Below are positions 11,832-24,330 of a stretch of DNA of 64,000 nucleotides, one piece after another (position 1 is the stretch's first letter; each line of letters starts with the position of its first letter). The position numbers and the translations under genes were made by a program. The notes below the pieces were generated by a model, which was not told the DNA's origin, did not search any database, and saw only the letters and a list, made by a program, of their open reading frames with translations. Source of the DNA: Sipunculus nudus (Eukaryota; Annelida; Sipuncula; Golfingiida; Sipunculidae); the NCBI GenBank assembly GCA_026874595.1, contig CM049317.1, positions 69,707,618-69,771,617 on the forward strand, read 5' to 3'.

Positions 11832-13148
11832 TAAAGGAAAACACATGCTGGTATGATGCTTTGTATTTTGGGCAGACCCGATTAATGTTTTTAAAAAATA
11901 TATATATATATCCTGACGGCGAGCATGACGTCAAGGAGAAATTGTATCATCGATCTGCCCTATCGGCCAAATATAATAGTTACATAAAATATGTGCTAAC
12001 GTCATATTTGTATTTTTCAAATTGTTACTTAAATATTGTTATTAAAAAAATGTGTTGACGTAAAATTTGTATTGTTCAAATTGTAACTTAACAATGACAA
12101 GCCGAATCAATTTACACCCACCGAGATGACCAACAGTTTTATGACAATTTTGCTTTTGAACAAGTCGATTGTGCCTTTTTAATTACTAACAACCAGTTCT
12201 GTGATGTAAAGTATATCATTTTAGGCGAATTTTAAAATTTAGTTGGCACACAAATTATTGTCAAGTATAAACTAATAACAACGTAGGCTTTAGAGGCTTT
12301 GTCATGGCAACCTCTCATGATGTAATTTAAGTAAATGGTGGTATAGTATTTTCATGAAGGAAGAGTAGTTGATATGTTACTAAAATGGACCGTTTCTTAA
12401 AATGATAAACGTTTTTTAAAGGGCTTATACACTTTCACCTGTGGGTAACTTTTGTTTGTTACATTGTACGAACTACATGTGTGTGTCTCTGATAGGGGCC
12501 AGTAATTAAGGATAAAAATTCGAGTGCAAAACATAAGATAAAATGCTTCACAGGTAAATATTTGTATAGAAGAGACAGATATTTAAGAATGTGTAATATG
12601 CTACCAAAAAGAGGTCGATTTTCAAGATGATAAAGATTTGAGGTGCTTACACTTACTGCCGTGCTAAGGCAAAAGGCAGTAACTGCATATTTGGACCAAA
12701 AAGAGTTAACGCTCAAATCGTCAATTGCAGTATGTGTGCTATCAGATGTATACTTTAATTGCTAAGTCCTAACCCTCGGGAATCCCGAGATATGAGGGCA
12801 GTAACATCACCATATTTGCGTTTACACACCATGATACTGAAGTAAAAGCAGTATCTTCACTTACTGCCTTTATCGCACAGGAAGCATTTGGAAATCCTTA
12901 GGTAAAGAGCAGTATGAACACTTTCGCTCTTTACCTAAGGATTAGCATATATTCCATAAACTGACATCGAAGATACTGCTATTTGCTCAGGATAGTTTAA
13001 CAAATTTCATTTGGAAAAAGTAAGCTTGATGAAGCTTTCTTCGACAGGCATATGCATATATATAAATGCAGTTTAGGTTATTGAAGGAGAAAAAGAAGGC
13101 GAAACACATTTTAAGTAAACATGATTGAATACTAATTCTGACAATTTG
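11832..13148. other. Intergenic, with an 18-bp perfect hairpin
   Basis: No gene recognised. At 12893-12910 AATCCTTAGGTAAAGAGC faces its exact reverse complement at 12926-12943, separated by 15 nt. The surroundings (12640-12890) repeat a cagtaa/ttactg motif several times, so this is probably the core of a short non-autonomous element. Confidence 0.6.
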
Positions 13149-13149
13149 A

Positions 13150-15223
13150 AAAATATTATGTCCCTTGATGCCTACAGGCTGCGGGATTCAGCACGCCTCA
13201 CTCTAAATCGTCAGAACTGTTAAAAGGATCCTTTGTATATAGACCGTCCGTCCTATCCGTCAGTCGACTGATCATCCAGCTATTAAAACTGTTAAGCCAG
13301 TCAATATGTTGACAGGTCCTGGTAGGTTCTCTGTGGAATAACCTGGATTAGGTCGCTGTTATTTATATTTTCCATGCGCAGAAACGCTCCTCATAAGTGA
13401 AGCATCCATTCTGATTCAGTTAAACATCAATTAAAACACCATATTAAATTTATTTTGATTGATTGTTATGGAATTCGAAATGCTAATTGTCTGTGACATA
13501 TTTCAGTCCTCGGTCTATATTCAGATGGGAGCAAATAATATCCTCAGTACTTTTGAAGTTCCAGCTTGACAAACAGCGTCCTAACAGGTCATCCTGGACG
13601 AAAGTACAGGCTTTTACTTGTAATTTTGCGAATCGCATATTCTAACGATAGGTCTATCTTTCCACTGAGCACAAATAACAAAATGGGATCGGCAGCCCAT
13701 TGTTTATCTAATCTTTACATGCCATTAGATTGTCTTGATATCGGGATAAGAATTAACTACCATGCACTCTTACGGTTATGGGGGATATTTTCAGTATATA
13801 TAAGTAAAATGTGGTAAATTTATACAGGATCAGATTTTTGAGAAGGGCTATGTGTATTTTCATGAAACTTTATCTGCACATTGATCCCTAAAATTCCTTA
13901 AATTCTCCTGAAGACTGGTGGCACCACTATAATGTTTTCATATTAAAACATTTTATTGTATTTTGAAAATGACAATTATTTATTCCTCAGCAGAGCACAC
14001 TACGTTTTAGACCCAAATATCCCCCTTCACATCAAGAAATATTCGACTTTTCACTACATTTCATCAGACCTGACCGTCAATAGCTGTGACCTTTATTTTT
14101 GTTAGGGAGCAAATACATAGGTTTTAATACTTTAGAAGCTCAGAAGATGGATCCTTAGTCGTTCATAAAGTTAGACCATCAGACCAATAAAATATTATGT
14201 CCCTTGATGCCTACAGGCTGCGGGGTTCAGCACGTCTCACTGTAAATCGTCTGAACTGTTTAAAGGATCCTTTGTATATAGACCATCCGTCCTATCCGTC
14301 AGTCGACTGATCATCCAGCTATTAAAACTGTTAAGCCGTCAATTTGTTGACAGGTCCTGGTAGGTTCTCTGTGGAATAACCTGGATTAGGTCGCCGTTAT
14401 TTATATTTTCCATGTGCAGAAACGCTCCTCAGAAGTGAAGCATCCATTCTGATTCAGTTAAACATCAATTAAGAGACCAGATTAAATATAATTTTGATTG
14501 ATTGTTATGGAATTCGAAATGCTAATTGTCTGTGACATATTTCAGTCCTCGCTCTATATTCAGAAGGGAGCAAATAATATCCTCAGTACTTTTGAAGTTC
14601 CAGCTTGACAAACAGCGTCCTAACAGGTCATCCTGGACTAAAGTACAGGCTTTTACTTGTAATTTTGCGAATCGCATATTCTAACGATAGGTCTATCTTT
14701 TCACTGAGCACAAATAACAAAATGGGATCGGCAGCCCATTGTTTATCTAATCTTTACATGCCATTAGATTGTCTTAATATCGGGATAAGAATTAACTACC
14801 ATGCACTCTTACGGTTATGGGGGATATTTTCAGTATATAAAAGTAAAATTTAGTAAATTTATACAGGATCAGATTTTCGAGAAAGGCTATGTGTATTTTC
14901 ATGAAACTTCATCTGCACATTGATCCCTAAAATTCCTTAAATTCCCCTGAAGACTGGTGGCACCACTATAATGTTTTCATATTAAAACATTTTTATTGTA
15001 TTTTGAAAATGACATTTATTTATTCCTCAACAGAGCACACTACGTTTTAGACCCAAATATCCCCCTTCACATCAAGAAATATTCGACTTTTCACTACATT
15101 TCATCAGACCTGACTGTCAATAGCTGTGACCTTTATTTTTGTTAGGGAGCAAATACACAGGTTTTAATACTTTAGAAGCTCAGAATATGGATCCTTAGTC
15201 GTTCATAAAATTAGACCATCAGC
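13150..15223 (+). repeat. Tandem duplication of a 1.04-kb unit
   Basis: Unit 1 is about 13150-14187 and unit 2 about 14188-15223, both starting at aaaatattatgtcccttgatgcctacagg and ending at attagaccatcag. They differ by scattered substitutions and small indels. Parallel open frames (13566-13817 and 14605-14853) are offset by 1039 bases but do not resemble a known protein. The high similarity points to a recent event. Confidence 0.92.
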
Positions 15224-16490
15224 CCATGAAAGTTGAAACCTTAAATGCAGACAGGTTGTGGCAATTTCTATCCCTGGAAATCCCAAATAAAGTAAATTTT
15301 ATGTATTTTTAAGATCTTTACGTTTAACAATCTCGTGGAAAAAAATTCACTTGGCATTAGGTAAGGTTAAGCAGATTTCAGACATCAAAGGACATGATAG
15401 TTAACCTACATCAAAATATCTAAACCAACTTTGCCTCCAGCTAAATGCAGTCTTCGCTTCATATTTCTATACTCATGTCCTGACTTTTATTTTCAATCTT
15501 ATCTTTCGGTCTTGGAACAACGTTATTTCCTTACGAAATATTGACTGCTCTGGCCAATTTCTATGTTCTAAATTGATTTAACAGTAATGCTGATATGATT
15601 GGAAACATCAATAGACACTTGTGTCAGTATTAAAACATAGACTTACTTTATTTTTCAAGTTCTAGTTAAGATCATGTAAGAGATGGTCCAATTACAAAAA
15701 TAAAAAAATAGGGAAATTATTACAGATGATTTTCAACGAAATATTCATAGGGAAAGACAACTACATGTGTTAGTAGAAATCATTATACAGATGCGCATTT
15801 GTAGTATTTTTTATTATGTCTGTTTATTTAATTACCAGTTTTCGCAAAATATTACCAAAGACTTAGCTTTCAATTACATTTTGTGATGGTGTGGCCTTGG
15901 TTTCAAGGTGACGTTAAAGACAATCTGGAAATTTTAGTGCAAATGATGTGTTGTTAGACATGATGGACCATTGGAACCATTGGAAGGGTAATTATTCAAA
16001 TGTCAAATCATCGACTGTGCAGTTACTGCTTTTTGCTTTGGGAGGGAACATATTGATCGCTTGTGCAGTAATGAGGTTCTCGCAATATTAAAAAAAAACA
16101 AATGGCTGGAACGCTTCCTCCAGTTAGCAGTGGAATACTCCTATTATATCGTATATATAAAATATAAAGTTAGGTACCTGCTAAAAATGGCCTAAATGGG
16201 AGACCTAAAACACTTTAAAGGGCAATTACTCAAAAACGTCTTTTGAGCACATACTGCTTTTTACCTTAGTAAGACAGCTTAAAACTATGTTTGACTAACA
16301 ATGTACTTATAATCATACACAAAATATGTAGCTTAATTGAAGAGCATTGACCCTTGTTCCACCAGCAAAATATAAACTTAACTGTTCTGTAAGTAAATAG
16401 TTGTATAGTATAGATACGCCCGACCTTCTCCGCTTGGCTATGAGAGTGGGTTGTGGTGGTCCGTCCGTGGTTTTTCCGGTTTCCTCCACC
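15224..16490. other. Non-coding intergenic
   Basis: No exon, repeat array or RNA gene recognised. Just before the fold-back island, 16433-16480 contains atgagagtgggttgtggtggtcc, which is also in the SINE-like sequence at 50910. Confidence 0.45.
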
Positions 16491-17088
16491 CTAAAGCCCC
16501 TTTCACACATTCACAGGTAGCAACAGGGATCACCCCAAACCTTAATCCGTGGTGTTCCGGGGACAGCAGCGCGATTTCGTAAATGGGGCTTTCACATATT
16601 CACGGATAGCAACAAGAATAATCCCGAAGCATCGTTCCGGAATCATCCGTGTTATCTACGGAATGGCCGTGTAAACACCGGGCACCACCATGTTCACGCC
16701 GTGTTGCATCCGTAGTGAACCTTGGTGCACCAGCATGATCGGAGAAAAAACTTAAACCTGCACCCGGAAAGTGCCGGTCTCAATACGGAGCTCCCGTTGG
16801 CTACACGATGACTCCCGGATGTATACGGAGGCTACACGGAGGTGCACGGTGCCTAGAAGGAGTGATACGGATGATTTTTCATCCGTGTACTCAAGGACGA
16901 AAAATTCTGCAGGTTTAATTTTATTTCTTAACAAGCCAGTGCGCCAAGGATCACTATGGATGCAACACGGTGTTAACACAGTGATGCCCGGAGTTTACAC
17001 GGTGATGACGGAGTTAACATGGATGATCCCGGAACGATGATCCGGGATGATTCGTGATGCTATCCGTGAATGTGTGAAAGGGGCTTTA
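16491..17088. mobile_element. Fold-back element, arm-loop-arm
   Basis: The left end (aaagcccctttcacacattcac..gtagca) is the inverted copy of the right end (tgctatccgtgaatgtgtgaaaggggcttt). Inside, the left-arm phrase gtgttgcatccgtagtgaaccttgg is the inverted partner of the right-arm phrase at 16941-16965. The whole therefore folds into a long imperfect hairpin, with a further terminal-like copy at 16584. The GC content is well above the neighbourhood. It has no coding capacity, as for a MITE or Foldback element. Confidence 0.75.
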
Positions 17089-17605
17089 AGCTCAAGTCCC
17101 ATATAGGTGCCGGATCAACACGGATCACATCCGGCACGATCCGGCGTGTGAACCGTGTAGCCGCCATGACGGTCCACGGCGATCCATGTTGGTCCTGGAA
17201 CGCCCGGGAAGGTCCTTGGGGCTCCGGGAGGCCAACGCGGCAGTTTTAGAAAGTTTAAAACTGCCGTGTTCGACAGTGACGGTCCGGGGAGATGGCGACA
17301 TCCGGGGTGGTCCGTGTAGCCGCCGTGTAGGGTCCGGGGACAGCCATAGCTCTGCCTTGATTTTCCGTGTGAGTCCTTGACGGTCCGGGCTGATCCGTGT
17401 TCATCTATGGCTGTCCGTGTCTCTGCCGTGTTGGTCCCTCTGCCTTGACTGTCCGGCCCTTGGTCATCCGTGTTTGCCCGGGTTCTTCCGTGTAGCTACC
17501 GTGTCGCTAGACGAACGTCGACGCTCAAAAATCCCAAAATGAGCACGAATCATCCTGGATCTTGATCCGGCGGGATCCGGCACTTTCCGGGACTGCCATT
17601 TTATG
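17089..17605. repeat. GC-rich degenerate CCGTGT/GGTCCG repeat block
   Basis: Short degenerate motifs (ccgtgtagccgcc, ggtccgggga, gatccggc) recur dozens of times. There is an internal hairpin around 17243-17268 (cggcagtttta/taaaactgccg) and partly inverted ends (gtgccggatc near 17106, gatccggcac near 17575). It looks like a second fold-back module adjoining 16491-17088. Confidence 0.6.
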
Positions 17606-18800
17606 ATAAACATTTGAATGTGAACTAATAAACTAAACAATAATTGCATATGTGTTATATGTCCTTGACATGTGATTCTCAGGCCCCTGCATTAAAGCTA
17701 TGTTTGAGTTCATTAATCATTGTTACAGGAGCAAAACAAGGGACCTATGGGTCACGACGCTCAGCTGTTATATATGATAAAAAAATATTATTTAGAAATG
17801 AGGCACATGCTGGTTTTGTGTGGTAATAAATATAAGCTGTATTATGAGTTGTTGTTGTTTAGCTTATGTATGATTTTGATAGTACCTTTGGAGACAGGGA
17901 AGAGGATTGATTTCATTTATTTTATTAACAAATGGAGTACTACTGTCACACAGATTTTGACTTGGCCATATAACTTTTAAGCAGAACATATAATATAAGA
18001 GTTTAACTATTTATTAAAAAAATTACAAATATTGTCCCAAATATAATTTTTATTAAAAATAATAAGAGAATCATATGATTTTTTAAAATGAAATATAACT
18101 GATATGATTATTAAAATAATATTAAAGAATATATTCATGAATGCATTCATGAATACATTTTGAAAGTATTTGCACGAGTATTCATATACTTTCATTTTTA
18201 CCTGAATTCCCATTCTTTATGCAAGAAATTTTATAATGGAGTACATAATCATATTCGTATTTAAATACAATTACAAAGTATTCGCACCATGTCTGGTATT
18301 TATTCAGTTTTCACCAAACAATGATGTTGAGAATCCAGAATATACAAATTTCACACATTTAAATAATGATCATAAGTACCTGGTTTTATGGCTTTTATTT
18401 ATATTAAAAAATAACTGTAAAAAAATTCATTTTGGACTAATTTCACATCAATGTTCACACTCGACACAGTAGGAATCTAGATTAATATTATCAACTGCAT
18501 CTTTGTCTATCATTAATTTCCTTCATATAATCCTTAATGATTAGTAATGAATAATATGATTTACTTCTTTATCATTAAAAATGAACTGAAAAATGCCATA
18601 GGTGACTGCATGGTGTTATTTGGAATATGTGACATTCTACCCATCGATACAAGATTCTTATATCATCAGTAACTGCAAGTTAATTTCCTGTTATTATAAA
18701 CTAACAAATTCCTTTTCTATTTTTCTTTAATTTGTTATTAAAAACCAATAAAAATTTATTAATTTATTGTTTATTGTTATATTGTTGGTTAAAACTACTA
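17606..18800. other. AT-rich non-coding
   Basis: Very AT-rich with no recognisable gene. At 17741-17767 is acaagggacctatgggtcacgacgctcagctg, a phrase that recurs at 60752 and, changed, at 1101. Confidence 0.5.
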
Positions 18801-19014
18801 GATGAGTTGGGTTGAACACCTGGATCAACTGTGGCTGGCCATAAGCTGCCTGGATTCTCCCCTCAAGCGTGCATAATTTGATGAAAGGTCAACAAGGTCA
18901 ACATACAGGTGACTCAAGAGGGGCTGGAGAGAGCCAAAGTCTGACAGGGTCTCATAAAAAACATTAATAAAAGCTACAATATCTGGCAAATTTCTTTCAG
19001 CTTTCTAAACTAAA

Positions 19015-20365
19015 AAGCTGAAATCCTTATGTGTGCATGATATGAAAATTATATCAACAGTGCTCACGGGAAACAAACGTGCCTTGGTCACAGTTGGGCA
19101 AAATTTAAGGTACTAATTTTATATTTATACTAATAACTTATAAAATTTGAAAAATTCAGAACTAATTTTGGGTATTCAATTGAATCTTGATTAAATAATG
19201 TTACATCCCTGACAAAAAAAATCTCTAGCTTCAGCAATGCCCTTGTTAAGGGAGTAAATATATTTCTTGATTTTTTACAAAGTGCATTATGTTTGGGCCC
19301 ATAACTTAAAAAAAAATACACAATACTGACATCATTTCTGGCATGTGCATAGTGAATGTATAGAAAAATATGTATATTATATATGATCAAAGTCAGATCA
19401 GTGGTTTTGATATTAGGCAGTCTTAAAGTGTTACATTGGGTTTTTAATGGAAAAATGAAGTTTTTCATTGATATCTCAAAAGGAATTAAGTCCTAGTGAC
19501 CAAATTCTTGGCATGGTAGGGGATTTTGGAGAAATCTAACTGTATGCCAAATTTAAGGAACTTAGAGCTGAAGCTCGGGAGCTGAGCTCTAGCAAACTGC
19601 ATAACACTAGCAATATGTGACATGGTGCTTGAAAACTTGAATAAAATCTACAGTTTTTGATCAACTGGTTTCAAATTTTTGGTGTTAACAGTTGAAATGC
19701 TAACAAAAACATGCTGTGAAAATTAAATCCACAGCAGTTACAGCAAAAAAACGTGCCATGGTCAAAGTTGGGCAAAATTTAAGGTACCAATTTTTTATTT
19801 TTGCTAATATTTTTAAAAATTTAAAAGATTTTGATCTAATTTTGGGTATACAATTTAATATTGATTAATAAAAGTAATATTACTGGAAAAAAAGTGCTTA
19901 GCTTTAACAAGTTTTGTGTTAAGTGATAAAATTTCTTTCCTGATTATTTACAAAATGCATTATGTTTGGGCCCATAACTTTTTTAAATTAAATAATACAG
20001 ACCTAATTTCTGGCATGTACATAGGAATTATATAGAGGATTATTTATAGGACATATGAGGAAAAACAGATGAGTGGTTTTGATATTAGGCAGTCCTAAAG
20101 TAAGAAAATAAGTTTTTAATAAAAAATTGAGGTTTTTCCTTAATTTCTCAAAGGAATGAAGTCGCAAAGACCCAGTTTTCGGCTTGGTAGGAGATCTTGG
20201 GGACATCTAACATTATGCTGAATTTTGGATTCCTTGGTCTTACGGTTTCAAAACGTGCCACATCTACGGACGGACGGACGGACGGACGGACGGACGGACG
20301 GACAGACGGACGGACAATGGACCACGACTATAGCTCAGATGACTTATAGTCAGCTGAGCTAAAAA
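19015..20365 (-). repeat. Interspersed repeat family R1, copies A and B
   Basis: Two tandem copies (about 19015-19560 and 19690-20365) share aaacgtgcc.tggtca.agttgggcaaaatttaaggta, the block gtggttttgatattaggcagtc, and a ctcaaaggaatgaagtc segment. A third copy is at 62630-63285. Copy B ends in a GGAC run (20268-20315) and a hairpin AGCTCAGATGACTtatAGTCAGCTGAGCT. Orientation is inferred from copy C, where a tRNA-like head lies beyond the hairpin on the - strand. Confidence 0.75.
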
Positions 20366-20849
20366 ATCAAATCAACTGATTTTCTACCGACAATGTGTGT
20401 TGTTATTCAGCCATCACATATACACCAACAAGAAATTAGTCATTTCATGAAATGCCTGCGTAATGAACATGAAATGAAATTTCCAGTCATTACACGTTAT
20501 GCCTGAATATAGTGATTACAGTTGGCCTCTACAAATCTTAAATTCAGTTATCGCCTTTCAATTGTACAGACAACTGCTTTTCAAGTAAAAACCGAATGAA
20601 GTCCATCTGCTGTGTGAGATTATCGGTTGTGTTTAATATTTCAAAGAATTTAATGAAAAATAATGTAGATTAAACAAATTTACATAAGTTAAATAATAAT
20701 AGAATAATAAAGAATCCTTACAGCTAGACCGGACTTGGACGGTACAAGGACCCCCTCCCCCCGACCGCCAAACCTGCCATAAGTAAGTATTACAGTGCAA
20801 CAGAAGCAAGGAAACAACTACATTGGTATTGGTATCCTATGCAAGCGCC

Positions 20850-21265
20850 AATAGAATTTAAAATTTAAGACATTTAACAAGAGCTTAGAAGGACGTGCAC
20901 CAAGCTATTTGAAGAATCTACTTATTCTGATGTAACCTTTGAGAGAAGGACTTAGATGATCTGATAACATCAAAAGACTTGTTATTCCTTTAACTGAGGG
21001 AAACATTTGCCGCAAGATCTTTTAGTATATGCGTCTCAAATTATGGGCCAGCATTTTCTGACGAATTGAAGATCATACAGCAGTTTAATAGTTTTAAAAG
21101 CGATTTTAAAACTAACCTCTTAAGTAAATATATTGACTGATGTCTTGAACTGATTTTAATAACGTCACATATTATGTTTTATTTGATGTAATATCTGCAT
21201 GTTTAAAAATAGCATATTCTTTGTAAAGCGCTATATCAAATAAATATGTCTATGTCTATTGACTC
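20850..21265 (+). mobile_element. CR1/L2-type LINE 3' end
   Basis: In shifting frames the + strand reads LEGRAPSYLKNLL, then an arginine/serine-rich stretch, then an A-x-S-x-x-x-x-F-K-S-x-x-K-T-x-L ending (SFKSDFKTNLL). This is the conserved C-terminus of CR1/L2-like reverse transcriptase proteins. The following short 3' UTR includes ttgtaaagcgctatatcaaataaatatgtctatg, a typical tail. Several frameshifts make it a 5'-truncated dead copy. Confidence 0.75.
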
Positions 21266-21644
21266 GAAAGGCAGAATAAATGCCGGTTAATTAATGCAGA
21301 AGAAAAGCTGTGTCTACATGCCGTGTGAACCATGACGTCACGAATGTAGTTAATACACATAATACTGGCAGGAAGAGCCGTTAATTTATTTTATATTTGA
21401 CGGTCGGCCCTCTCAACCTTTTGACACGGAACTCCACAATGACGACGCCTCCTATATGCACGTTTTTGGTCTTTTACTATCAGGAATTATGACAAAGATG
21501 TCAATATAAATCCTGAGATAATAAACATTTTTTTCGAAGGGCAATTGCAGCACCATCTGATAGAATTGTGTATTCTGAGGGTGAAATTTGCAGCGCCATC
21601 TGCTATATTTTGACTGATACTAACCTGGCTTACAAAGTTATTAG

Positions 21645-21955
21645 TTGTCTCCGCCAGGAGGGTATGTGTTCTTCCCCGCCCGTATGTGTGTGTTTGTGTG
21701 TGTGTTTGTCTGTTTGTAAACGACAAAACTGACACAGCCCGGTACGCCGGTACGGAATGTCACGAAGGCTTCAGTCCATTACGGTAATGAGTCAAAGATT
21801 AATCTATGTGGATCCAGCATATGATTCGGATTCAGCAACGCTATCAAGGAACGTTAACAAATGTGCAATGATTTATGGACGAATGAACCTTGGAACGAAG
21901 CTGAATAAGTTTTTACAAACACATGGCAGAGGCCTTCATTCCTTAATATATACAG
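21645..21955 (+). repeat. Dispersed repeat, copy 2
   Basis: ttagttgtctccgccaggagggtatgtgttcttccccgcccg followed by a TGTGTTTG-rich stretch; related to 10890-11120. A 129-codon frame over 21757-22146 runs into an AT microsatellite (22042-22061) and is not a credible gene. Confidence 0.55.
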
Positions 21956-22439
21956 ATTTCTGGTTATATATGTACGCTTTCATTCATGATTCTACCTTCT
22001 TTGATCTCAAGATAGATGAAATACATATGAATCCATCTGTTTATATATATATATATATATACGGACAGAGACAGACAGAGATATTTTTTTTTTATTATTT
22101 CACAACATTTCACAGAATAACGTATTACACGGTTTTAAGAGGATAACATAACAAAAGTCGAAAAATATACGGCACAAATAACAAATATAACCTGGGCTAC
22201 CAGGCAAGAAAATAGTGTTCAACTCAGTTACCATCTGAGCCAGCTGTTCCGTATAGATGAACAAATTATTTAAACTAGAAAAACTGTACTGACAAGGGGA
22301 ATTATAAATGTTTAGGTATTTTGTATTCTACATATCATTGTTAAATTTCTTCCCTTCCAACGATTTTTTTGTTTTATCTTGCTTATTTTTTCATAAAAGT
22401 TGCATATTCCTGTCTCTATTAATAATATGATAAGTGTTA

Positions 22440-22800
22440 CGAAGACAACTTGTTCAGGGGAAAATACTGGGCCGATCCCGGATTCGAACCAATGTTGGTG
22501 GCGCACATTTCCGGCGTACCAATCGCTTCCCAGTTCGGTCCGCTTTTATGTCATCCCGTAACATTCCCTCTTAAGACCGTTCTGCTATCAGTACAAGAAT
22601 AATTATTATCCCAGGAGTCACACTTTTGTGAGCTTTTTCCCTGGGCCACACGAGCCCCCATTTTGTTACCAAGATAAATTACTGAGGGTAAAATACTGGG
22701 CCCATCCGGGATTCAAACCCATTTTGGTGTTCCAACCGCTTCGTTAGCAAAACCAGCTTCCCTAGCGAGACTGTTCGGTCCGCTTTTATGTCAACCTGTA
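22440..22800 (-). repeat. Two tRNA-derived SINE-like sequences
   Basis: On the - strand, 22440-22560 contains GGTTCGAATCCGGGATCGG, a perfect RNA polymerase III B box (GGTTCGANTCC). A diverged second copy at 22685-22800 shares aaatactgggcc.atcc.ggattc.aacc and ttcggtccgcttttatgtca. They are too diverged to be functional tRNAs. Confidence 0.6.
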
Positions 22801-23459
22801 ATATAAGTAAATACCAACACCAGATTAACTTATACAATAAGGTGTATCAGTATTATATTTTCTTGTCCTGACCAAACTTCTGTTCTTTTTTATCTGAAGA
22901 CCAGATTTATTTGAGAAAGCACTCATCGTCATACAAAAAATTATATGCATGAAGTTTTATCTGCAACTATTGCGGGTACATCATCAGCAGAACTTATAAC
23001 ATAACGTTTGTCAATTCATGAATCCGTAAACCTTTTATTTTCTTTTCTTGTCTAGTTTAACGAGCTAAAGTTTCCGGTGACAATATGAGTAAATAAGGTG
23101 ACAATGGGTTCCCTTGTCGAACGTTTCTTTCAATAGTGGTACGAGAAATGTCCAATAATCAGTACATTACTGTATTTATTTGAGTAGATTGTTGTATCCA
23201 TAACGGAAAGATTCTCCAAAGTTTAATATTCTTAAGACTTTAAACCTATTAATTTATATTATTTATTAGTTATATATCTTTATTTAGGGCAGCTAGTTCA
23301 GAATAAACTGATCTCCCACAAGAGCCTGGTCGAAGTTAAGTTTAAAACATATATAAACAAATAGCAATCATAACAGGATTATATACACTGTCATATATGT
23401 GTAGAACAATGTGTTACTTAATATAACATATAATGTTAGTTTCTGTACGTGTATGACTA

Positions 23460-24280
23460 TTTTAACGATTTTTTAAAGGATAATATTCTGGATTTCGGGT
23501 ATGGTGGCCAATTCAGGTTGTTTACCAAGGGGCCATCATAAATAAATCTTGCATTGTGTTAGTATATATGACCATTCTAATGAACGAAAATATTTTCTAT
23601 AATCTTTTGCAAGCAGCATACCTGGTAATTTCAATTTTTATCTATATATGGCAGTAAATCTGTTAGAAATCGTGTTACATCATTAATGTGTCAGCCGTCA
23701 ATAAACCCAGCCTGATTAAAAATTTGCAAAAAGGAATTATCCTAATTGCTGGCGCCTTCGATAAATCAAATAGTCTCTATTGAGCAATGAAATAGGGCGC
23801 CAGTTTTGTAGTTATGTAGCTATTTTCTACTTTGTCTAGTAATGCAATAATTGCTTGTCCTTGTGTTAGACCAATTTCTTTTGAACAGTTCAAAGGACCA
23901 ACGATAATTTCCAGAATATGCCATAGAACTTTATAAAAATTTTATCCATCAGTCCCTGGGCTTTTATTGGCTTCACGATTATTAGTGCTGTGTTATATTC
24001 CTCTAGAGTTAGTAGACCATTACAATATAGTTATTCTACATCAATCTGTTCGATTATGTTAATAACGATCATTTGAGATATTATCAATTTTGTCATCCGT
24101 TGGCTCTGTACTCGAGTACAAATTCTAATAAAATTGGATATAATATTCTAACATTTCCTTCAAATCATTTGTAAAAAGACCGCTTGCATTTACTGTTTAA
24201 CAGACATTTTTCTTAACTTCATTAAGGGTAGTGATGCGATCTTGGGCTTTCAGTGAAAAGAAATAAATAAAGGAGAACAT
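23460..24280 (-). mobile_element. Degenerate L1/Tx1-like LINE reverse transcriptase
   Basis: Reading the - strand downward, with frame changes, hallmark RT motifs occur in the right order: NKSPGTDG near 23965, NWRPISLLN near 23800, NQAGFIDG near 23715, and GMLLAxDYRKxFxSLEWSYI near 23600. This order and wording fit the L1/Tx1 group. Stops and frameshifts throughout show it is dead. Confidence 0.8.
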
Positions 24281-24330
24281 TATCACAAATCATCCTAGTG
24301 GTAAATACCTTTGCTAGGACTCTTTGGGAC

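Noticed and set aside
13566-14853. Duplicated 82-83 codon frames as a gene pair
   Set aside because: They follow only from the 1.04-kb DNA duplication, with no family resemblance, splice context or codon-level constraint visible.
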